Below, one piece after another: positions 30,253 to 40,010 of a stretch of DNA of 64,000 nucleotides. The stretch's first letter is position 1. Every line of letters starts with the position of its first letter. Made by a program: the position numbers and the translations under genes. The notes beneath the pieces are model-generated. The model did no database searches. It saw only the letters and a list, made by a program, of their open reading frames with translations, and was not told the origin of the DNA. Source of the stretch: Pseudomonas alkylphenolica (GTDB lineage Bacteria > Pseudomonadota > Gammaproteobacteria > Pseudomonadales > Pseudomonadaceae); contig NZ_JADUCM010000002.1 in NCBI RefSeq assembly GCF_016009175.1, forward strand, positions 62,001-126,000, written 5' to 3'.

Positions 30253-31200
30253 GTGAGCCAGCCTACGCCAGCCGTGCGTACCTTCCAAGACTTGATCCTC
30301 GCCCTGCAAAACTACTGGGCGGAGCAAGGTTGTGTGGTGCTTCAGCCCTACGATATGGAAGTAGGCGCCGGCACTTTCCATACCGCCACGTTCCTGCGCG
30401 CCGTCGGCCCGGAAACCTGGAACGCCGCCTACGTACAGCCGAGCCGTCGTCCGGCTGACGGTCGTTACGGCGAAAACCCCAACCGTTTGCAGCACTACTA
30501 CCAGTTCCAGGTCGTACTGAAGCCGAACCCGGCGAACTTCCAGGAACTGTACCTGGGTTCGCTCAAAGCCATCGGCCTCGACCCGCTGGTCCACGACATC
30601 CGTTTCGTCGAAGACAACTGGGAATCGCCAACCCTCGGCGCCTGGGGTCTGGGTTGGGAAATCTGGCTCAACGGCATGGAAGTCACCCAGTTCACCTACT
30701 TCCAGCAAGTAGGCGGCATCGAGTGCATGCCGGTCACCGGTGAAATCACCTATGGCCTCGAGCGTCTGGCCATGTACCTGCAGGGCGTCGACTCGGTCTA
30801 CGACCTGGTCTGGGCCGACGGTCCGTTCGGCAAGGTGACCTACGGCGACGTGTTCCACCAGAACGAAGTGGAGCAGTCGACCTACAACTTCGAACACGCC
30901 AACGTCGAGAAACTGTTCGAGCTGTTCGACTTCTATGAAAGCGAAGCCAACCGCCTGATCGAGCTGGAGCTGCCGCTGCCGACCTACGAAATGGTCCTCA
31001 AGGCGTCGCATACCTTCAACCTGCTCGATGCTCGCCGTGCCATTTCGGTCACCGCGCGCCAGCAGTACATCCTGCGCGTACGTACCCTGGCCCGGGCCGT
31101 GGCGCAAAGCTACCTGCAAGCCCGCGCCAAGCTGGGCTTCCCGATGGCGACCCCTGAATTGCGTGATGAAGCATTGGCCAAGCTGGAGGCTGCACAATGA
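30253..31200 (+). CDS. glyQ: Glycyl-tRNA synthetase alpha subunit
   Basis: Catalytic subunit of 315 residues. The GTG at 30253 gives [15 protein letters not shown], matching other pseudomonads, with CAGGTGA upstream; the GTG at 30244 would place the ribosome site inside the gene. Class II motif blocks ([16 protein letters not shown]) are present. It overlaps glyS by four bases. A candidate -10 element, TATACT, lies at 30206. Confidence 0.98.
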   Translation: MSQPTPAVRTFQDLILALQNYWAEQGCVVLQPYDMEVGAGTFHTATFLRAVGPETWNAAYVQPSRRPADGRYGENPNRLQHYYQFQVVLKPNPANFQELYLGSLKAIGLDPLVHDIRFVEDNWESPTLGAWGLGWEIWLNGMEVTQFTYFQQVGGIECMPVTGEITYGLERLAMYLQGVDSVYDLVWADGPFGKVTYGDVFHQNEVEQSTYNFEHANVEKLFELFDFYESEANRLIELELPLPTYEMVLKASHTFNLLDARRAISVTARQQYILRVRTLARAVAQSYLQARAKLGFPMATPELRDEALAKLEAAQ

Positions 31201-33251
31201 GTGCTCAAGATTTCCTGGTTGAACTGGGCACCGAAGAACTGCCGCCAAAAGCCCTCGGCGCCCTGGCCGACGCGTTCCTCGCCGGTATCGAAAAAGGCCT
31301 GCAGGCCGCGGGCCTGAACTACACCGGTAAACAGGTCTACGCTGCCCCGCGTCGCCTGGCCGTACTGATTCGTCAGCTCGATACCCAGCAGCCAGATCGC
31401 AGCATCAACGTTGACGGCCCACCCCGTCAGGCCGCGTTCGATGCCGAAGGCAACCCAACCCAGGCTGCCCTTGGCTTCGCCAAGAAGTGCGGCGTAGAGC
31501 TGTCGGATATCGACCAAAGCGGTCCGAAGCTGCGCTTCTCCCAGCACATCCCGGGTAAAGCCACCGCCAGCCTGCTGCCGACCATTGTCGAAGACTCGCT
31601 GAACGACCTGCCGATCCCGAAACGCATGCGTTGGGGTGCCCGCAAGGAAGAGTTCGTGCGTCCGACCCAATGGCTGGTCATGCTGCTCGGTGACGACGTC
31701 GTCGACTGCACCATCCTTGCCCAGACTGCCGGCCGCCACTCCCGTGGCCACCGCTTCCACCACCCGGAAGACGTACGCATCAGCGCCCCGGCCAACTACC
31801 TGGACGACCTGCGCAAAGCCTACGTGCTGGCCGACTTCGCCGAGCGTCGCGAGATCATCAGCAAACGCACCGCCGAACTGGCGATGCAGCAGGAAGGCAC
31901 TGCCATCGTGCCACCTGCGCTGCTCGATGAAGTGACCGCGCTGGTTGAATGGCCGGTGCCGCTGGTGTGCTCGTTCGAGGAACGTTTCCTTGAAGTGCCG
32001 CAAGAAGCCCTGATCACCACCATGCAGGACAACCAGAAGTACTTCTGCCTGCTGGATGTCGACGGCAAGCTGCTGCCGCGCTTCATCACCGTCGCCAACG
32101 TCGAGAGCCGCGATCCGAAGCAGATCGTCGAAGGTAACGAGAAAGTTGTGCGCCCGCGCCTGACCGACGCCGAGTTCTTCTTCAAGCAAGACAAGAAACA
32201 GCCGCTGGAAAGCTTCAACGAGCGCCTCAAGAACGTGGTGTTCCAGGCACAGCTGGGCAGCGTCTACGACAAGGCCGTACGCGTCGGCAAACTGGCCGCC
32301 TTCATTGCCCAGCGTATCGGCGGCGACGCCCAGCGCGCATCCCGCGCAGGCCTGCTGTCGAAATGCGACCTGGCCACCGAGATGGTCGGCGAGTTCCCGG
32401 AAATGCAGGGTGTGGCCGGCTACTACTACGCCCTCAACGATGGCGAGCCGGAAGATGTCGCCCTGGCCCTGAACGAGCAGTACATGCCGCGCGGTGCCGG
32501 TGCCGAACTGCCGTCGACCCTGACCGGTGCGGCCGTGGCGATTGCCGACAAGCTCGACACCCTGGTCGGTATCTTCGGTATCGGCATGCTGCCAACCGGT
32601 AGCAAAGACCCTTACGCCCTGCGCCGCGCAGCGCTGGGCGTGCTGCGTATCCTGATCGAGAAGCAGCTGGACCTGAACCTGAACGAAGCGGTGGAGTTCG
32701 CCGTTACCCAGTTCGGTGGCAACGTCAAAGCTGCTGGCCTGGCCGACCAGGTACAGGAGTTCATCTTCGACCGCCTGCGTGCCCGTTACGAAGACGAAGG
32801 CATCGATGTGGCCACTTACCTGTCGGTACGTGCCTTGAAGCCAGGCTCGGCACTGGACTTCGACCAGCGCGTGCAGGCCGTGCAGGCCTTCCGTCAGCTG
32901 CCTGAAGCCGCCGCCCTGGCCGCGGTGAACAAGCGCGTGTCGAACCTGTTGAGCAAGGCCGAAGGCGCCGTCGCGGCCACCGTCGAGCCGAAGTACTTCG
33001 ACAATGCCAACGAGTTCTCGCTGTACTCGGCCATCCAGCAAGCCGACCAGGCCGTACAGCCCATGGCTGCTGCGCGTCAGTACAGTGAGTCGCTGGCACG
33101 TCTGGCAGCCCTGCGTGAACCGGTCGACGCCTTCTTCGAGGCGGTGATGGTCAACGCCGAGGACGCCAATGTACGGGCCAACCGTTACGCCTTGCTCAGC
33201 CGCCTGCGCGGTCTGTTCCTGGGCGTAGCCGACATCTCGCTGCTGGGGTAA
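31197..33251 (+). CDS. glyS: Glycyl-tRNA synthetase beta subunit
   Basis: tRNA-binding subunit of 684 residues in the alpha2beta2 enzyme. An HD-like domain and a C-terminal DALR anticodon-binding region (after about 570) are typical. Coupled to glyQ and followed three bases later by gmhB. The long antisense frame across it is a shadow. Confidence 0.98.
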   Translation: MSAQDFLVELGTEELPPKALGALADAFLAGIEKGLQAAGLNYTGKQVYAAPRRLAVLIRQLDTQQPDRSINVDGPPRQAAFDAEGNPTQAALGFAKKCGVELSDIDQSGPKLRFSQHIPGKATASLLPTIVEDSLNDLPIPKRMRWGARKEEFVRPTQWLVMLLGDDVVDCTILAQTAGRHSRGHRFHHPEDVRISAPANYLDDLRKAYVLADFAERREIISKRTAELAMQQEGTAIVPPALLDEVTALVEWPVPLVCSFEERFLEVPQEALITTMQDNQKYFCLLDVDGKLLPRFITVANVESRDPKQIVEGNEKVVRPRLTDAEFFFKQDKKQPLESFNERLKNVVFQAQLGSVYDKAVRVGKLAAFIAQRIGGDAQRASRAGLLSKCDLATEMVGEFPEMQGVAGYYYALNDGEPEDVALALNEQYMPRGAGAELPSTLTGAAVAIADKLDTLVGIFGIGMLPTGSKDPYALRRAALGVLRILIEKQLDLNLNEAVEFAVTQFGGNVKAAGLADQVQEFIFDRLRARYEDEGIDVATYLSVRALKPGSALDFDQRVQAVQAFRQLPEAAALAAVNKRVSNLLSKAEGAVAATVEPKYFDNANEFSLYSAIQQADQAVQPMAAARQYSESLARLAALREPVDAFFEAVMVNAEDANVRANRYALLSRLRGLFLGVADISLLG

Positions 33252-33254
33252 GTC

Positions 33255-33788
33255 TTGAAACTGCTGATTCTCGATCGTGACGGGGTGATCAACCAGGACT
33301 CCGACGCCTACATCAAGTCGCTGGACGAGTGGATACCGATCCCTGGATCGATCGAGGCCATCGCGCAGTTGAGCAAGGCCGGCTGGACGGTGGCGGTTGC
33401 CACCAACCAGTCCGGCATCGCCCGTGGTTACTACGACCTGGCCACCCTCGAGGCCATGCATGCGCGCCTGCGCAGGCTGGTGGCCGAGCAGGGTGGCGAG
33501 GTTGGCCTGATCGTCTATTGCCCGCATGGCCCGGATGAAGGCTGCGATTGCCGCAAGCCGAAGCCGGGCATGTTGCGAACCATTGCCTGTCATTACCAGT
33601 CTGATCTGGCCGGCGTATGGTTTGTCGGTGATAGTAAGGGTGACCTGGAAGCCGCATTGACCGTCGATGCTCAACCGATTCTGGTAAAAACCGGAAAAGG
33701 CGAGAAGACCCTGAGCAAGGGCATTCCGCAAGGAACATTGATTTTCGATGATCTGGCAGCCATCGCCAGAGAACTTATCCACAAATAG
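33255..33788 (+). CDS. gmhB: D-glycero-beta-D-manno-heptose-1,7-bisphosphate 7-phosphatase
   Basis: HAD phosphatase of 177 residues in LPS core heptose synthesis. LDRDGVIN is motif I; a zinc-binding CPHGPDEGCDCRKP loop is characteristic of GmhB. It uses TTG as start, three bases after the glyS stop. A perfect DnaA box (33775-33783) spans the last codons. Confidence 0.95.
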   Translation: MKLLILDRDGVINQDSDAYIKSLDEWIPIPGSIEAIAQLSKAGWTVAVATNQSGIARGYYDLATLEAMHARLRRLVAEQGGEVGLIVYCPHGPDEGCDCRKPKPGMLRTIACHYQSDLAGVWFVGDSKGDLEAALTVDAQPILVKTGKGEKTLSKGIPQGTLIFDDLAAIARELIHK

Positions 33789-33819
33789 CGCGTCTGCGAA
33801 CCAGGCGCACTTTTACTAG

Positions 33820-33833
33820 GCGGGCAAGCCCGC
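33820..33833. repeat. Short GC palindrome between gmhB and plsC
   Basis: GCGGGC-AA-GCCCGC. It resembles the core of a REP element without its arms; too short and without a T tract to call a terminator. Confidence 0.45.
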
Positions 33834-33849
33834 AACGGTACATGCCGCT

Positions 33850-34620
33850 ATGTCGATCCTGCAGGCGATCAGAATCTTTCTTTTTTACCTGCTACTGGGT
33901 ACCAGCTCGTTGCTGTGGTGCACCCTGAGCTTTTTTATCGCGCCGTTTCTGCCGTTCAGTGCCCGTTATCGCTTCATCAACGTTTACTGGTGCCGCTTCG
34001 CACTGGTGTTGGTGCGGGTGTTCCTGAACATCAAGGTCAAGGTCAGCGGGGCTGAAAACATCCCCAAACAACCCTGTGTGATCCTCTCCAACCACCAGAG
34101 CACCTGGGAAACCTTCTTCCTTTCTGCCTATTTTTCGCCCTTGAGCCAGGTGCTCAAGCGTGAATTGCTGTACGTGCCGTTCTTCGGCTGGGCAATGGCC
34201 ATGCTGCGCCCGATTGCCATTGACCGCGACAACCCCAAGGCAGCCCTCAAGCAGGTGGCCAGCGAAGGCGACAAGCTGCTTAAAGATGGCGTCTGGGTAC
34301 TGATCTTCCCGGAGGGCACCCGCGTGCCTTTCGGTCAGATCGGCAAATTCTCCCGCGGCGGTACCGCCCTGGCGGTCAACGCAGGTCTGCCGGTACTGCC
34401 GATTGCGCACAACGCCGGCAAGTTCTGGCCCAAGCAAGGGTGGGGCAAGCGCGCCGGTACCATCGAAGTGGTCATCGGTGCTCCGATGTACGCAGAAGGC
34501 ACCGGCCCACGGGCCATTGCCGAGCTCAACGACCGTGCCGCAGCCTGGAACGAACAGACCCAGCGCGACATGGGATCGTTGCCTGCGGCGGCACCCAATG
34601 CTGCCAAAGGTGTTGCCTGA
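33850..34620 (+). CDS. plsC: 1-acyl-sn-glycerol-3-phosphate acyltransferase
   Basis: Inner-membrane acyltransferase of 256 residues making phosphatidic acid. An N-terminal hydrophobic anchor (8-35) precedes the acceptor motif, which here reads NHQSTWE (HX4E in place of the usual HX4D), and FPEGTR binds the glycerol phosphate. In P. aeruginosa the equivalent gene is next to gyrB; here 13 kb of other genes intervene. Confidence 0.93.
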   Translation: MSILQAIRIFLFYLLLGTSSLLWCTLSFFIAPFLPFSARYRFINVYWCRFALVLVRVFLNIKVKVSGAENIPKQPCVILSNHQSTWETFFLSAYFSPLSQVLKRELLYVPFFGWAMAMLRPIAIDRDNPKAALKQVASEGDKLLKDGVWVLIFPEGTRVPFGQIGKFSRGGTALAVNAGLPVLPIAHNAGKFWPKQGWGKRAGTIEVVIGAPMYAEGTGPRAIAELNDRAAAWNEQTQRDMGSLPAAAPNAAKGVA

Positions 34621-34748
34621 CGATCTGTGGATAACTTGTGTACAGTATTTTGAATATTTCCCGCGAAATGACCTAAGTTACTAATTTTTATACTTATTTC
34701 TTCGCATGACAATTTTCTGACAATCGTGCATAAGTTTTTTCGCGGCAT

Positions 34749-34778
34749 AAAAAAACCGGCGCTTACGCCGGTTTTTTT
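34749..34778. terminator. Bidirectional intrinsic terminator
   Basis: AAAAAAACCGGCG-CTTA-CGCCGGTTTTTTT is a perfect 13-bp stem with A and T tracts on both sides, so it can stop transcription from plsC and from the convergent MFS gene. Confidence 0.93.
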
Positions 34779-34791
34779 GCCCGCAGATCAC

Positions 34792-36414
34792 TCAGACCTT
34801 GTCGAGGTCCACATTGCGGGTTTCCTTGAGACAGAACAGCCCGACCACCAGGCTGACACCGGTCACCAGCACCGGGTACCAGAGCCCGTAGAAGATGTCG
34901 CCGGTGTACACCACCAGGGCAAACGACACCGTGGGCAGGAAGCCGCCAAACCAGCCGTTGCCAATGTGATACGGCAGCGACATCGAGGTGTAGCGGATGC
35001 GGGTCGGAAACAGCTCGACCATCACCGCCGCCAACGGGCCATAGGTCATGGTGGCGATCAGGATCATGGCCACGATCAACACCACCACCATGGTTTCGTT
35101 GACACTGGCAGGGTCTGCCTTGGCCGGGTAGCCGGCTTTTTCGATCGCGGCACGCAGCGCCGCTTCATCAAAGCCGTTGATGCGCTGCTCGCCTACGGTC
35201 ACCACCACTTCACTGCCTGGCGCAACGGATTCGGAGCTGTACGGCAGGCCTTGCTTGACCAGGAAGGTCTTGACCTTGTCGCATGGGCTGTCAAAACGTG
35301 CCTTGCCGACCGGGTCGAACTGGAAGGTGCAGCCTTGCGGATCGGCCATCACCACAATCGGCGCCTGGCGGCTGGCCGCGTCGATTTGCGGGTTGGCGTA
35401 ATGGCTCAGCGCCTTGAACAACGGGAAGTAGAGCAGGGTAGCTAACAGCAGGCCGAGCATCAGGATGGGTTTACGGCCGATGCGGTCCGACAGCCAGCCG
35501 AAGAATACAAAGAACGGCGCGCCGATGATCACGCTGATAATCAGCAAGGTATTGGCCTGGGCCGGGTCCATCTTGAGCATCTGCGTGAGGAAGAACAGCA
35601 CGTAGAACTGCGCGGTGTAGAAAGTGACGGCTTGCCCTGCGTTGATGCTGAACAGCGCCGTGAGTACGATCTTGAGGTTGGCCCAGGACCCGAACGACTC
35701 ACGGATCGGCGCCTTGCTGGTCTTGCCCTGGGCCTTCATTTTCACGAAAGCCGGTGATTCGTGCATGCTCATGCGAATCCAGGTGGAGATCGCCAGCAAC
35801 ACGATCGACAGCAGGAACGGCAGGCGCCAGCCCCAGACTTCGAACTGATCACCGCTGATGTAACGGCTTCCCAGCACCACCAGCAGCGACAGCAACAAGC
35901 CCAGGGTCGCCGTGGACTGGATGAAGCCGGTATGGAAACCCCGCTTGCCCGGCGGTGCGTGTTCCGCCACATAGGTCGCTGCGCCACCATATTCACCGCC
36001 CAGTGCCAGCCCCTGAAGCATCCGCAGGATCACCAGAATGATCGGTGCTGCAATACCGATGCTGGCGTAGGTGGGAAGCAGGCCAACGGCAAACGTCGAC
36101 AAGCCCATCAGCACGATGGTCACCAGGAAGGTGTACTTGCGTCCGATCATGTCCCCCAGGCGACCGAACACCAGTGCACCGAACGGCCGCACCAGAAAGC
36201 CGGCGGCGAAGGCCATCAAGGCAAAAATGAAGGCAGTGGTGTCGTTCACCCCGGCAAAGAACTGCTTGCTGATGACCGCGGCCAGTGCCCCGTACAAGAA
36301 AAAGTCATACCACTCGAACACTGTCCCGAGGGATGACGCGAAAATGATCTTGCGCTCTTCACGGCGGCTACTGCTGGCCGCGACCGCGCCCTGCTCCTGA
36401 ATGTAATCCGACAT
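34792..36414 (-). CDS. MHS-family MFS metabolite:H+ symporter with large periplasmic loop
   Basis: Major facilitator of 540 residues in the metabolite:H+ symporter group (as in ProP, KgtP and ShiA). N-terminal FASSLGTVFEWYDFFLYG and the loop GRLGDMIGRKYTF are diagnostic. A hydrophilic insertion at about 340-438 interrupts the second half and carries two cysteines (362 and 378), probably a disulfide-stabilised periplasmic domain. It lies downstream of the GMC oxidoreductase gene on the same strand, so the transporter may import that enzyme's substrate. Confidence 0.88.
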   Translation of the reverse strand: MSDYIQEQGAVAASSSRREERKIIFASSLGTVFEWYDFFLYGALAAVISKQFFAGVNDTTAFIFALMAFAAGFLVRPFGALVFGRLGDMIGRKYTFLVTIVLMGLSTFAVGLLPTYASIGIAAPIILVILRMLQGLALGGEYGGAATYVAEHAPPGKRGFHTGFIQSTATLGLLLSLLVVLGSRYISGDQFEVWGWRLPFLLSIVLLAISTWIRMSMHESPAFVKMKAQGKTSKAPIRESFGSWANLKIVLTALFSINAGQAVTFYTAQFYVLFFLTQMLKMDPAQANTLLIISVIIGAPFFVFFGWLSDRIGRKPILMLGLLLATLLYFPLFKALSHYANPQIDAASRQAPIVVMADPQGCTFQFDPVGKARFDSPCDKVKTFLVKQGLPYSSESVAPGSEVVVTVGEQRINGFDEAALRAAIEKAGYPAKADPASVNETMVVVLIVAMILIATMTYGPLAAVMVELFPTRIRYTSMSLPYHIGNGWFGGFLPTVSFALVVYTGDIFYGLWYPVLVTGVSLVVGLFCLKETRNVDLDKV

Positions 36415-36463
36415 CGTTGCTGTCCTCGGCCTTTAGGCCACAGTGATTATTCTTGTTGTTCCA

Positions 36464-36479
36464 CTGCCGACGTCGGCAG
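36464..36479. promoter_or_regulatory. Perfect 16-bp palindrome upstream of the MFS gene
   Basis: CTGCCGACGTCGGCAG lies in the 100-base gap between the GMC gene and the MFS gene. A related GACGTCG follows at about 36490. It could be an operator or a small hairpin; no T tract follows. Confidence 0.5.
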
Positions 36480-36514
36480 ACTGCGTCCGACGTCGTTGTT
36501 GCTACGCACCCTGA

Positions 36515-38164
36515 TCAGGGCGTCGGTACGGCATTTTCTTCATCGCTTCGGGCTGTGGATAACGTCCCCCGGGTAATCAGTTGTGCCGCCTTTTCGGCAA
36601 TCATCAAGGTCGGTGAGCAGGTATTGCCGGAGACAATCTGCGGCATGATCGAAGCATCGGCGATACGCAGCCCCGGTATGCCGTGCACGCGTAACTGGTC
36701 ATCCACCACATCCAGCGGCCCATGGCCCATTCGGCAGGTACCGACAGGGTGGAAGATGGTCGTGCCGATCTGGCCGGCGGCTTCGTGCAGTTGCTCTTCG
36801 CTCTGCAACTCGGGACCAGGCAGGTATTCACGCGGGCTGAATGCCGCCAGGGCAGGGGCCTGGACGATGGTACGGGTGAGTCGAATGGCTTGCGCGGCGA
36901 CCTTCAGGTCTTGCGGGTCGCTCAGGTAGTTGGGGTCGATCAGCGGAGCGTCGTCCGGGTTGGCCGAGCGGATGTCGATACGCCCGCGACTCGCCGGACG
37001 CAAGTTGCACACCGAGGCGGTAAATGCCGGGAAGCGATGCAACGGCTCGCCGAAACGTTCGAGCGACAGCGGCTGAACATGGTATTGCAGGTTGGCCGAC
37101 GCCTGTTCCGGCCCGGAGCGAACAAAGGCCCCCAACTGGCTCGGCGCCATGGCCAGCGGGCCACTGCGGTCATAGAGGTAGCGCAGGCCCATGCCCAACT
37201 TGCCCCAGGCACTGTTGGCCACCTGATTGAGGGTGCGCGCACCGTTAACCTGGTAGATCAGCCGCAGTTGCAGGTGGTCCTGCAGGTTGCCGCCCACTCC
37301 CGGCAATTCATGCCGGACAGTTATCCCCAGGCTCTCCAGCAAACTGCGCGGGCCGATGCCGGAGCGTTGCAGAATGCCAGGAGAACCTACCGCACCGGCA
37401 CAAAGGATAATCTCGCGGCGGGCACTGAAGTTTTGCCAGCTGCCTTGCCAGCGCGCCTTTACCGCAGAGGCGCGACCGGCATCAAGAATGACCTGATCGA
37501 CCAGCACGTCGGTCAGCACGGTCAGGTTAGGGCGATTGCGTACCGGGCGAAGAAAGGCCTTGGCCGAATTCCAGCGCACCCCGGATCGCTGGTTGACCTG
37601 AAAGTATCCACAGCCCTGGTTATCCCCAGTGTTGAAGTCAGCCACGCTTTGAATACCGCTTTGCGCGGCCGCTTCGCGAAACGCATCGAGGATCGGCCAG
37701 GCATAGCGTTGCTGCTCGACCCGCCATTCGCCTTGATCACCGTGTGCCTCACTGGCACCGGCAAAATGATGTTCACTGGCCTTGAACAGTGGCAACACGT
37801 CTTTCCAGGCCCAACCGGCATTGCCCTGCTCGGCCCAGCGATCGTAATCGCCGGCCTGGCCGCGCATGTAAATCATGCCGTTGATGGAGGAGCAGCCACC
37901 CAGCACCTTGCCCCTTGGATAACCCAGGGCACGCCCGTTGAGGCCGGTTTGCGCTTCGGTCTTGAAGCACCAGTCGGTACGCGGGTTACCGATGCAATAG
38001 AGGTAACCCACCGGGATGTGAATCCAGGGATAGTTATCGCGACCGCCCGCCTCAAGCAACAACACCCGGCAGCCCGGGTCGGCAGACAATCGATTGGCCA
38101 GCAGGCATCCTGCAGGGCCGGCACCCACGACCACATAGTCGTAGACAGGATCGGCTGATGGCAT
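36515..38164 (-). CDS. GMC-family FAD oxidoreductase (choline-dehydrogenase-like)
   Basis: Flavoenzyme of 549 residues oxidising an alcohol or similar substrate. The FAD-binding GAGPAGCLLANRL is at 13-25; GMC signature 1 is in YPRGKVLGGCSSINGMIYMRG. The catalytic histidine region is FHPVGTCRMG and the C-terminal pair region is SGNTCSPTLMIAEKAA. The neighbouring MHS transporter and divergent LysR gene suggest an inducible catabolic unit. Substrate unknown. Confidence 0.92.
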   Translation of the reverse strand: MPSADPVYDYVVVGAGPAGCLLANRLSADPGCRVLLLEAGGRDNYPWIHIPVGYLYCIGNPRTDWCFKTEAQTGLNGRALGYPRGKVLGGCSSINGMIYMRGQAGDYDRWAEQGNAGWAWKDVLPLFKASEHHFAGASEAHGDQGEWRVEQQRYAWPILDAFREAAAQSGIQSVADFNTGDNQGCGYFQVNQRSGVRWNSAKAFLRPVRNRPNLTVLTDVLVDQVILDAGRASAVKARWQGSWQNFSARREIILCAGAVGSPGILQRSGIGPRSLLESLGITVRHELPGVGGNLQDHLQLRLIYQVNGARTLNQVANSAWGKLGMGLRYLYDRSGPLAMAPSQLGAFVRSGPEQASANLQYHVQPLSLERFGEPLHRFPAFTASVCNLRPASRGRIDIRSANPDDAPLIDPNYLSDPQDLKVAAQAIRLTRTIVQAPALAAFSPREYLPGPELQSEEQLHEAAGQIGTTIFHPVGTCRMGHGPLDVVDDQLRVHGIPGLRIADASIMPQIVSGNTCSPTLMIAEKAAQLITRGTLSTARSDEENAVPTP

Positions 38165-38300
38165 GGCAACCTCGCGCCTGATTATTATTCTTGTCGCAGT
38201 CCATGTTATTGATTAATTTCGAGATGAAAACGTTAGATTTCACTCAAGTGCTGTGCGTTTTAACACAACGTTCGTGAACACCTGATTCACAAGGAAAAGC

Positions 38301-39188
38301 ATGTTCGACTGGAATGATCTGCGGTTTTTTCTCGAGTTGCAGCGTAGCGGACGGTTGCTGACTGCAGCCAAGCGCCTCAACACCACCCACAGCACTGTCG
38401 CCCGGCACATCGAGAATATCGAGCAGAGCCTGGGCACCGCCTTGTTCGTCCAGCACGCCCAGGGCTACGAACTGACACCTTCCGGCCAGGCGTTGCTCAA
38501 GCATGCCGAAGCCATGGAAAACGTCGCACTGCTGGCCCAGGAGGAAATCACCCAGGCCATCACCCCGCTGGGCAAGATCCGCCTGGGGGTCACCGAAGGC
38601 ATCGGCATCATGTTCTTCACACCGCGCATGGGCAGCCTGTTCGAACGCTATCCGGGGCTGGAGGTGGAGTTGGTGGCCGTACCCAGGTTCGTCAGCATCC
38701 TCAACCGCGAAGCGGAAATCAGCATTCATCTGGAACGGCCGAATGCCGACCTGTTGATCACCCGCAAACTCACGGACTATCGCCTGGCGTTGTACGCCAG
38801 CCCCGAATACCTGGTCAACGCGCCCGCCCTCGAACATCGCGAGGACCTGGCCAGGCACAGCTGGATTGGCTATGTCGACGATCTGTTGTTCAGCCAGGAG
38901 CTGTTGTTTCTAAACAGCTTCTGCCGGGCACCGAATGTCGTGTTTCGCAGCACCAGCGTGATTGCCCAGCAGCAGGCCGCCCGGGCCGGTTTGGGCATCG
39001 CCGTACTGCCCAACTACATGGCCCGGCATGACCCGGCGCTGGTCCGGGTGCTGCCCAGCGAGACCATTCAGCGCAGCTACTGGATCTGCACCCGCCGCGA
39101 ACTGCACAAATCAGTGCGCCTGCGGGTGGTCTGGGATTTTCTCCTGGAACTGTGCGCACAAGAGCAAGACGCGCTGCTGGCGGAGTAG
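38301..39188 (+). CDS. LysR-family transcriptional regulator
   Basis: Regulator of 295 residues: N-terminal winged helix (about 1-60, DLRFFLELQRSGRLLTAAKRLN), then a substrate-binding domain. It is divergent from the GMC oxidoreductase gene across 136 bases, the classical arrangement for a LysR protein and its target. Its stop is three bases from the convergent TauE gene, which belongs to a different module. Confidence 0.9.
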   Translation: MFDWNDLRFFLELQRSGRLLTAAKRLNTTHSTVARHIENIEQSLGTALFVQHAQGYELTPSGQALLKHAEAMENVALLAQEEITQAITPLGKIRLGVTEGIGIMFFTPRMGSLFERYPGLEVELVAVPRFVSILNREAEISIHLERPNADLLITRKLTDYRLALYASPEYLVNAPALEHREDLARHSWIGYVDDLLFSQELLFLNSFCRAPNVVFRSTSVIAQQQAARAGLGIAVLPNYMARHDPALVRVLPSETIQRSYWICTRRELHKSVRLRVVWDFLLELCAQEQDALLAE

Positions 39189-39191
39189 GGC

Positions 39192-40010
39192 TCATCCTCC
39201 CAGGGTTTTCACCACCAGCAGCAGCGCGGCGCAAATGCCAACGGTGGCGAACAGTTGCTGCAGGCGCGGCCCGGCCAGGCGACTGGCAAACTGCCGGGCG
39301 ATCAACAGCCCGAGCACCGCACCTGCAGCAAAGGGTGCGCCTACGCTCCAGTGCATCACTCCGCCGACACTGGCACTGATGACGCTCCCGGTAGACACCA
39401 GGGCAATCACCGCCAGCGAAGTGGCGACGATGCTTTTCATGTCCAGGTTGGTGTAGCGACTCAGCGCCGGGATGATCACAAAGCCGCCACCGACGCCAAG
39501 CAATCCTGAGAGCAACCCGGACAGTGCACCGGTAAAGGCCAGAGCCCGGGCGCAGGGCAGGGTCCAGCGCAGGCGGCCCTGCAAGGGGTTGAGCACACAG
39601 GGCATGAGCGTGCGCTTGCCCAGGGGCGGCTCGCCGCGAAGCTCGCGGCGCGCCTTGAGCAACATGCGCGCGCAGGCGTATACCAACACCACCGAGAAGG
39701 TGAGGGCGAGCGGCGCATTGGGTAGCCGGTGAGCCAGCATCAAGCCGAAGGGCGCCGCAACAATACCGATTGCTGCCACAAACGCCGCCGCGCGGTAGCG
39801 CACCACACCCTGACGCAACCCCAGCAAGGCGCCGACGGCGGCGGCCATACCAACGGCCAGCAGGCCGACTGGTGCAGCTTCCACCATCGACAGACCAAGA
39901 CCAAACACCAACAACGGCACCGCCAGGATGCCGCCTCCTGCGCCGGTCAGCGCCAGCACGGCACCGATGATCGCGCCGAGCCCTGCGGCCAGTAGTTCGT
40001 GTTCGATCAC
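39192..40010 (-). CDS. TauE/SafE family sulfite/organosulfonate exporter
   Basis: Membrane protein of 272 residues with two homologous halves, each with glycine-rich repeats (ALTGAGGGILAVPLL and GLLGVGGGFVIIPAL). The GTG at 40010 overlaps the sqr stop (GTGA), and the frame upstream of it is antisense-like. Co-transcription with a persulfide dioxygenase and an SQR indicates export of sulfite or thiosulfate formed by sulfide oxidation. Confidence 0.9.
   Translation of the reverse strand: MIEHELLAAGLGAIIGAVLALTGAGGGILAVPLLVFGLGLSMVEAAPVGLLAVGMAAAVGALLGLRQGVVRYRAAAFVAAIGIVAAPFGLMLAHRLPNAPLALTFSVVLVYACARMLLKARRELRGEPPLGKRTLMPCVLNPLQGRLRWTLPCARALAFTGALSGLLSGLLGVGGGFVIIPALSRYTNLDMKSIVATSLAVIALVSTGSVISASVGGVMHWSVGAPFAAGAVLGLLIARQFASRLAGPRLQQLFATVGICAALLLVVKTLGG

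Noticed and set aside
31110..33782. 890-residue open frame on the minus strand
   Set aside because: It is wholly antisense to glyQ 3' end, glyS and gmhB, which are certain; the long frame is a GC-skewed codon shadow with no recognisable domain.
36722..38158. 478-residue plus-strand frame
   Set aside because: Shadow of the GMC oxidoreductase gene, which has all family motifs.
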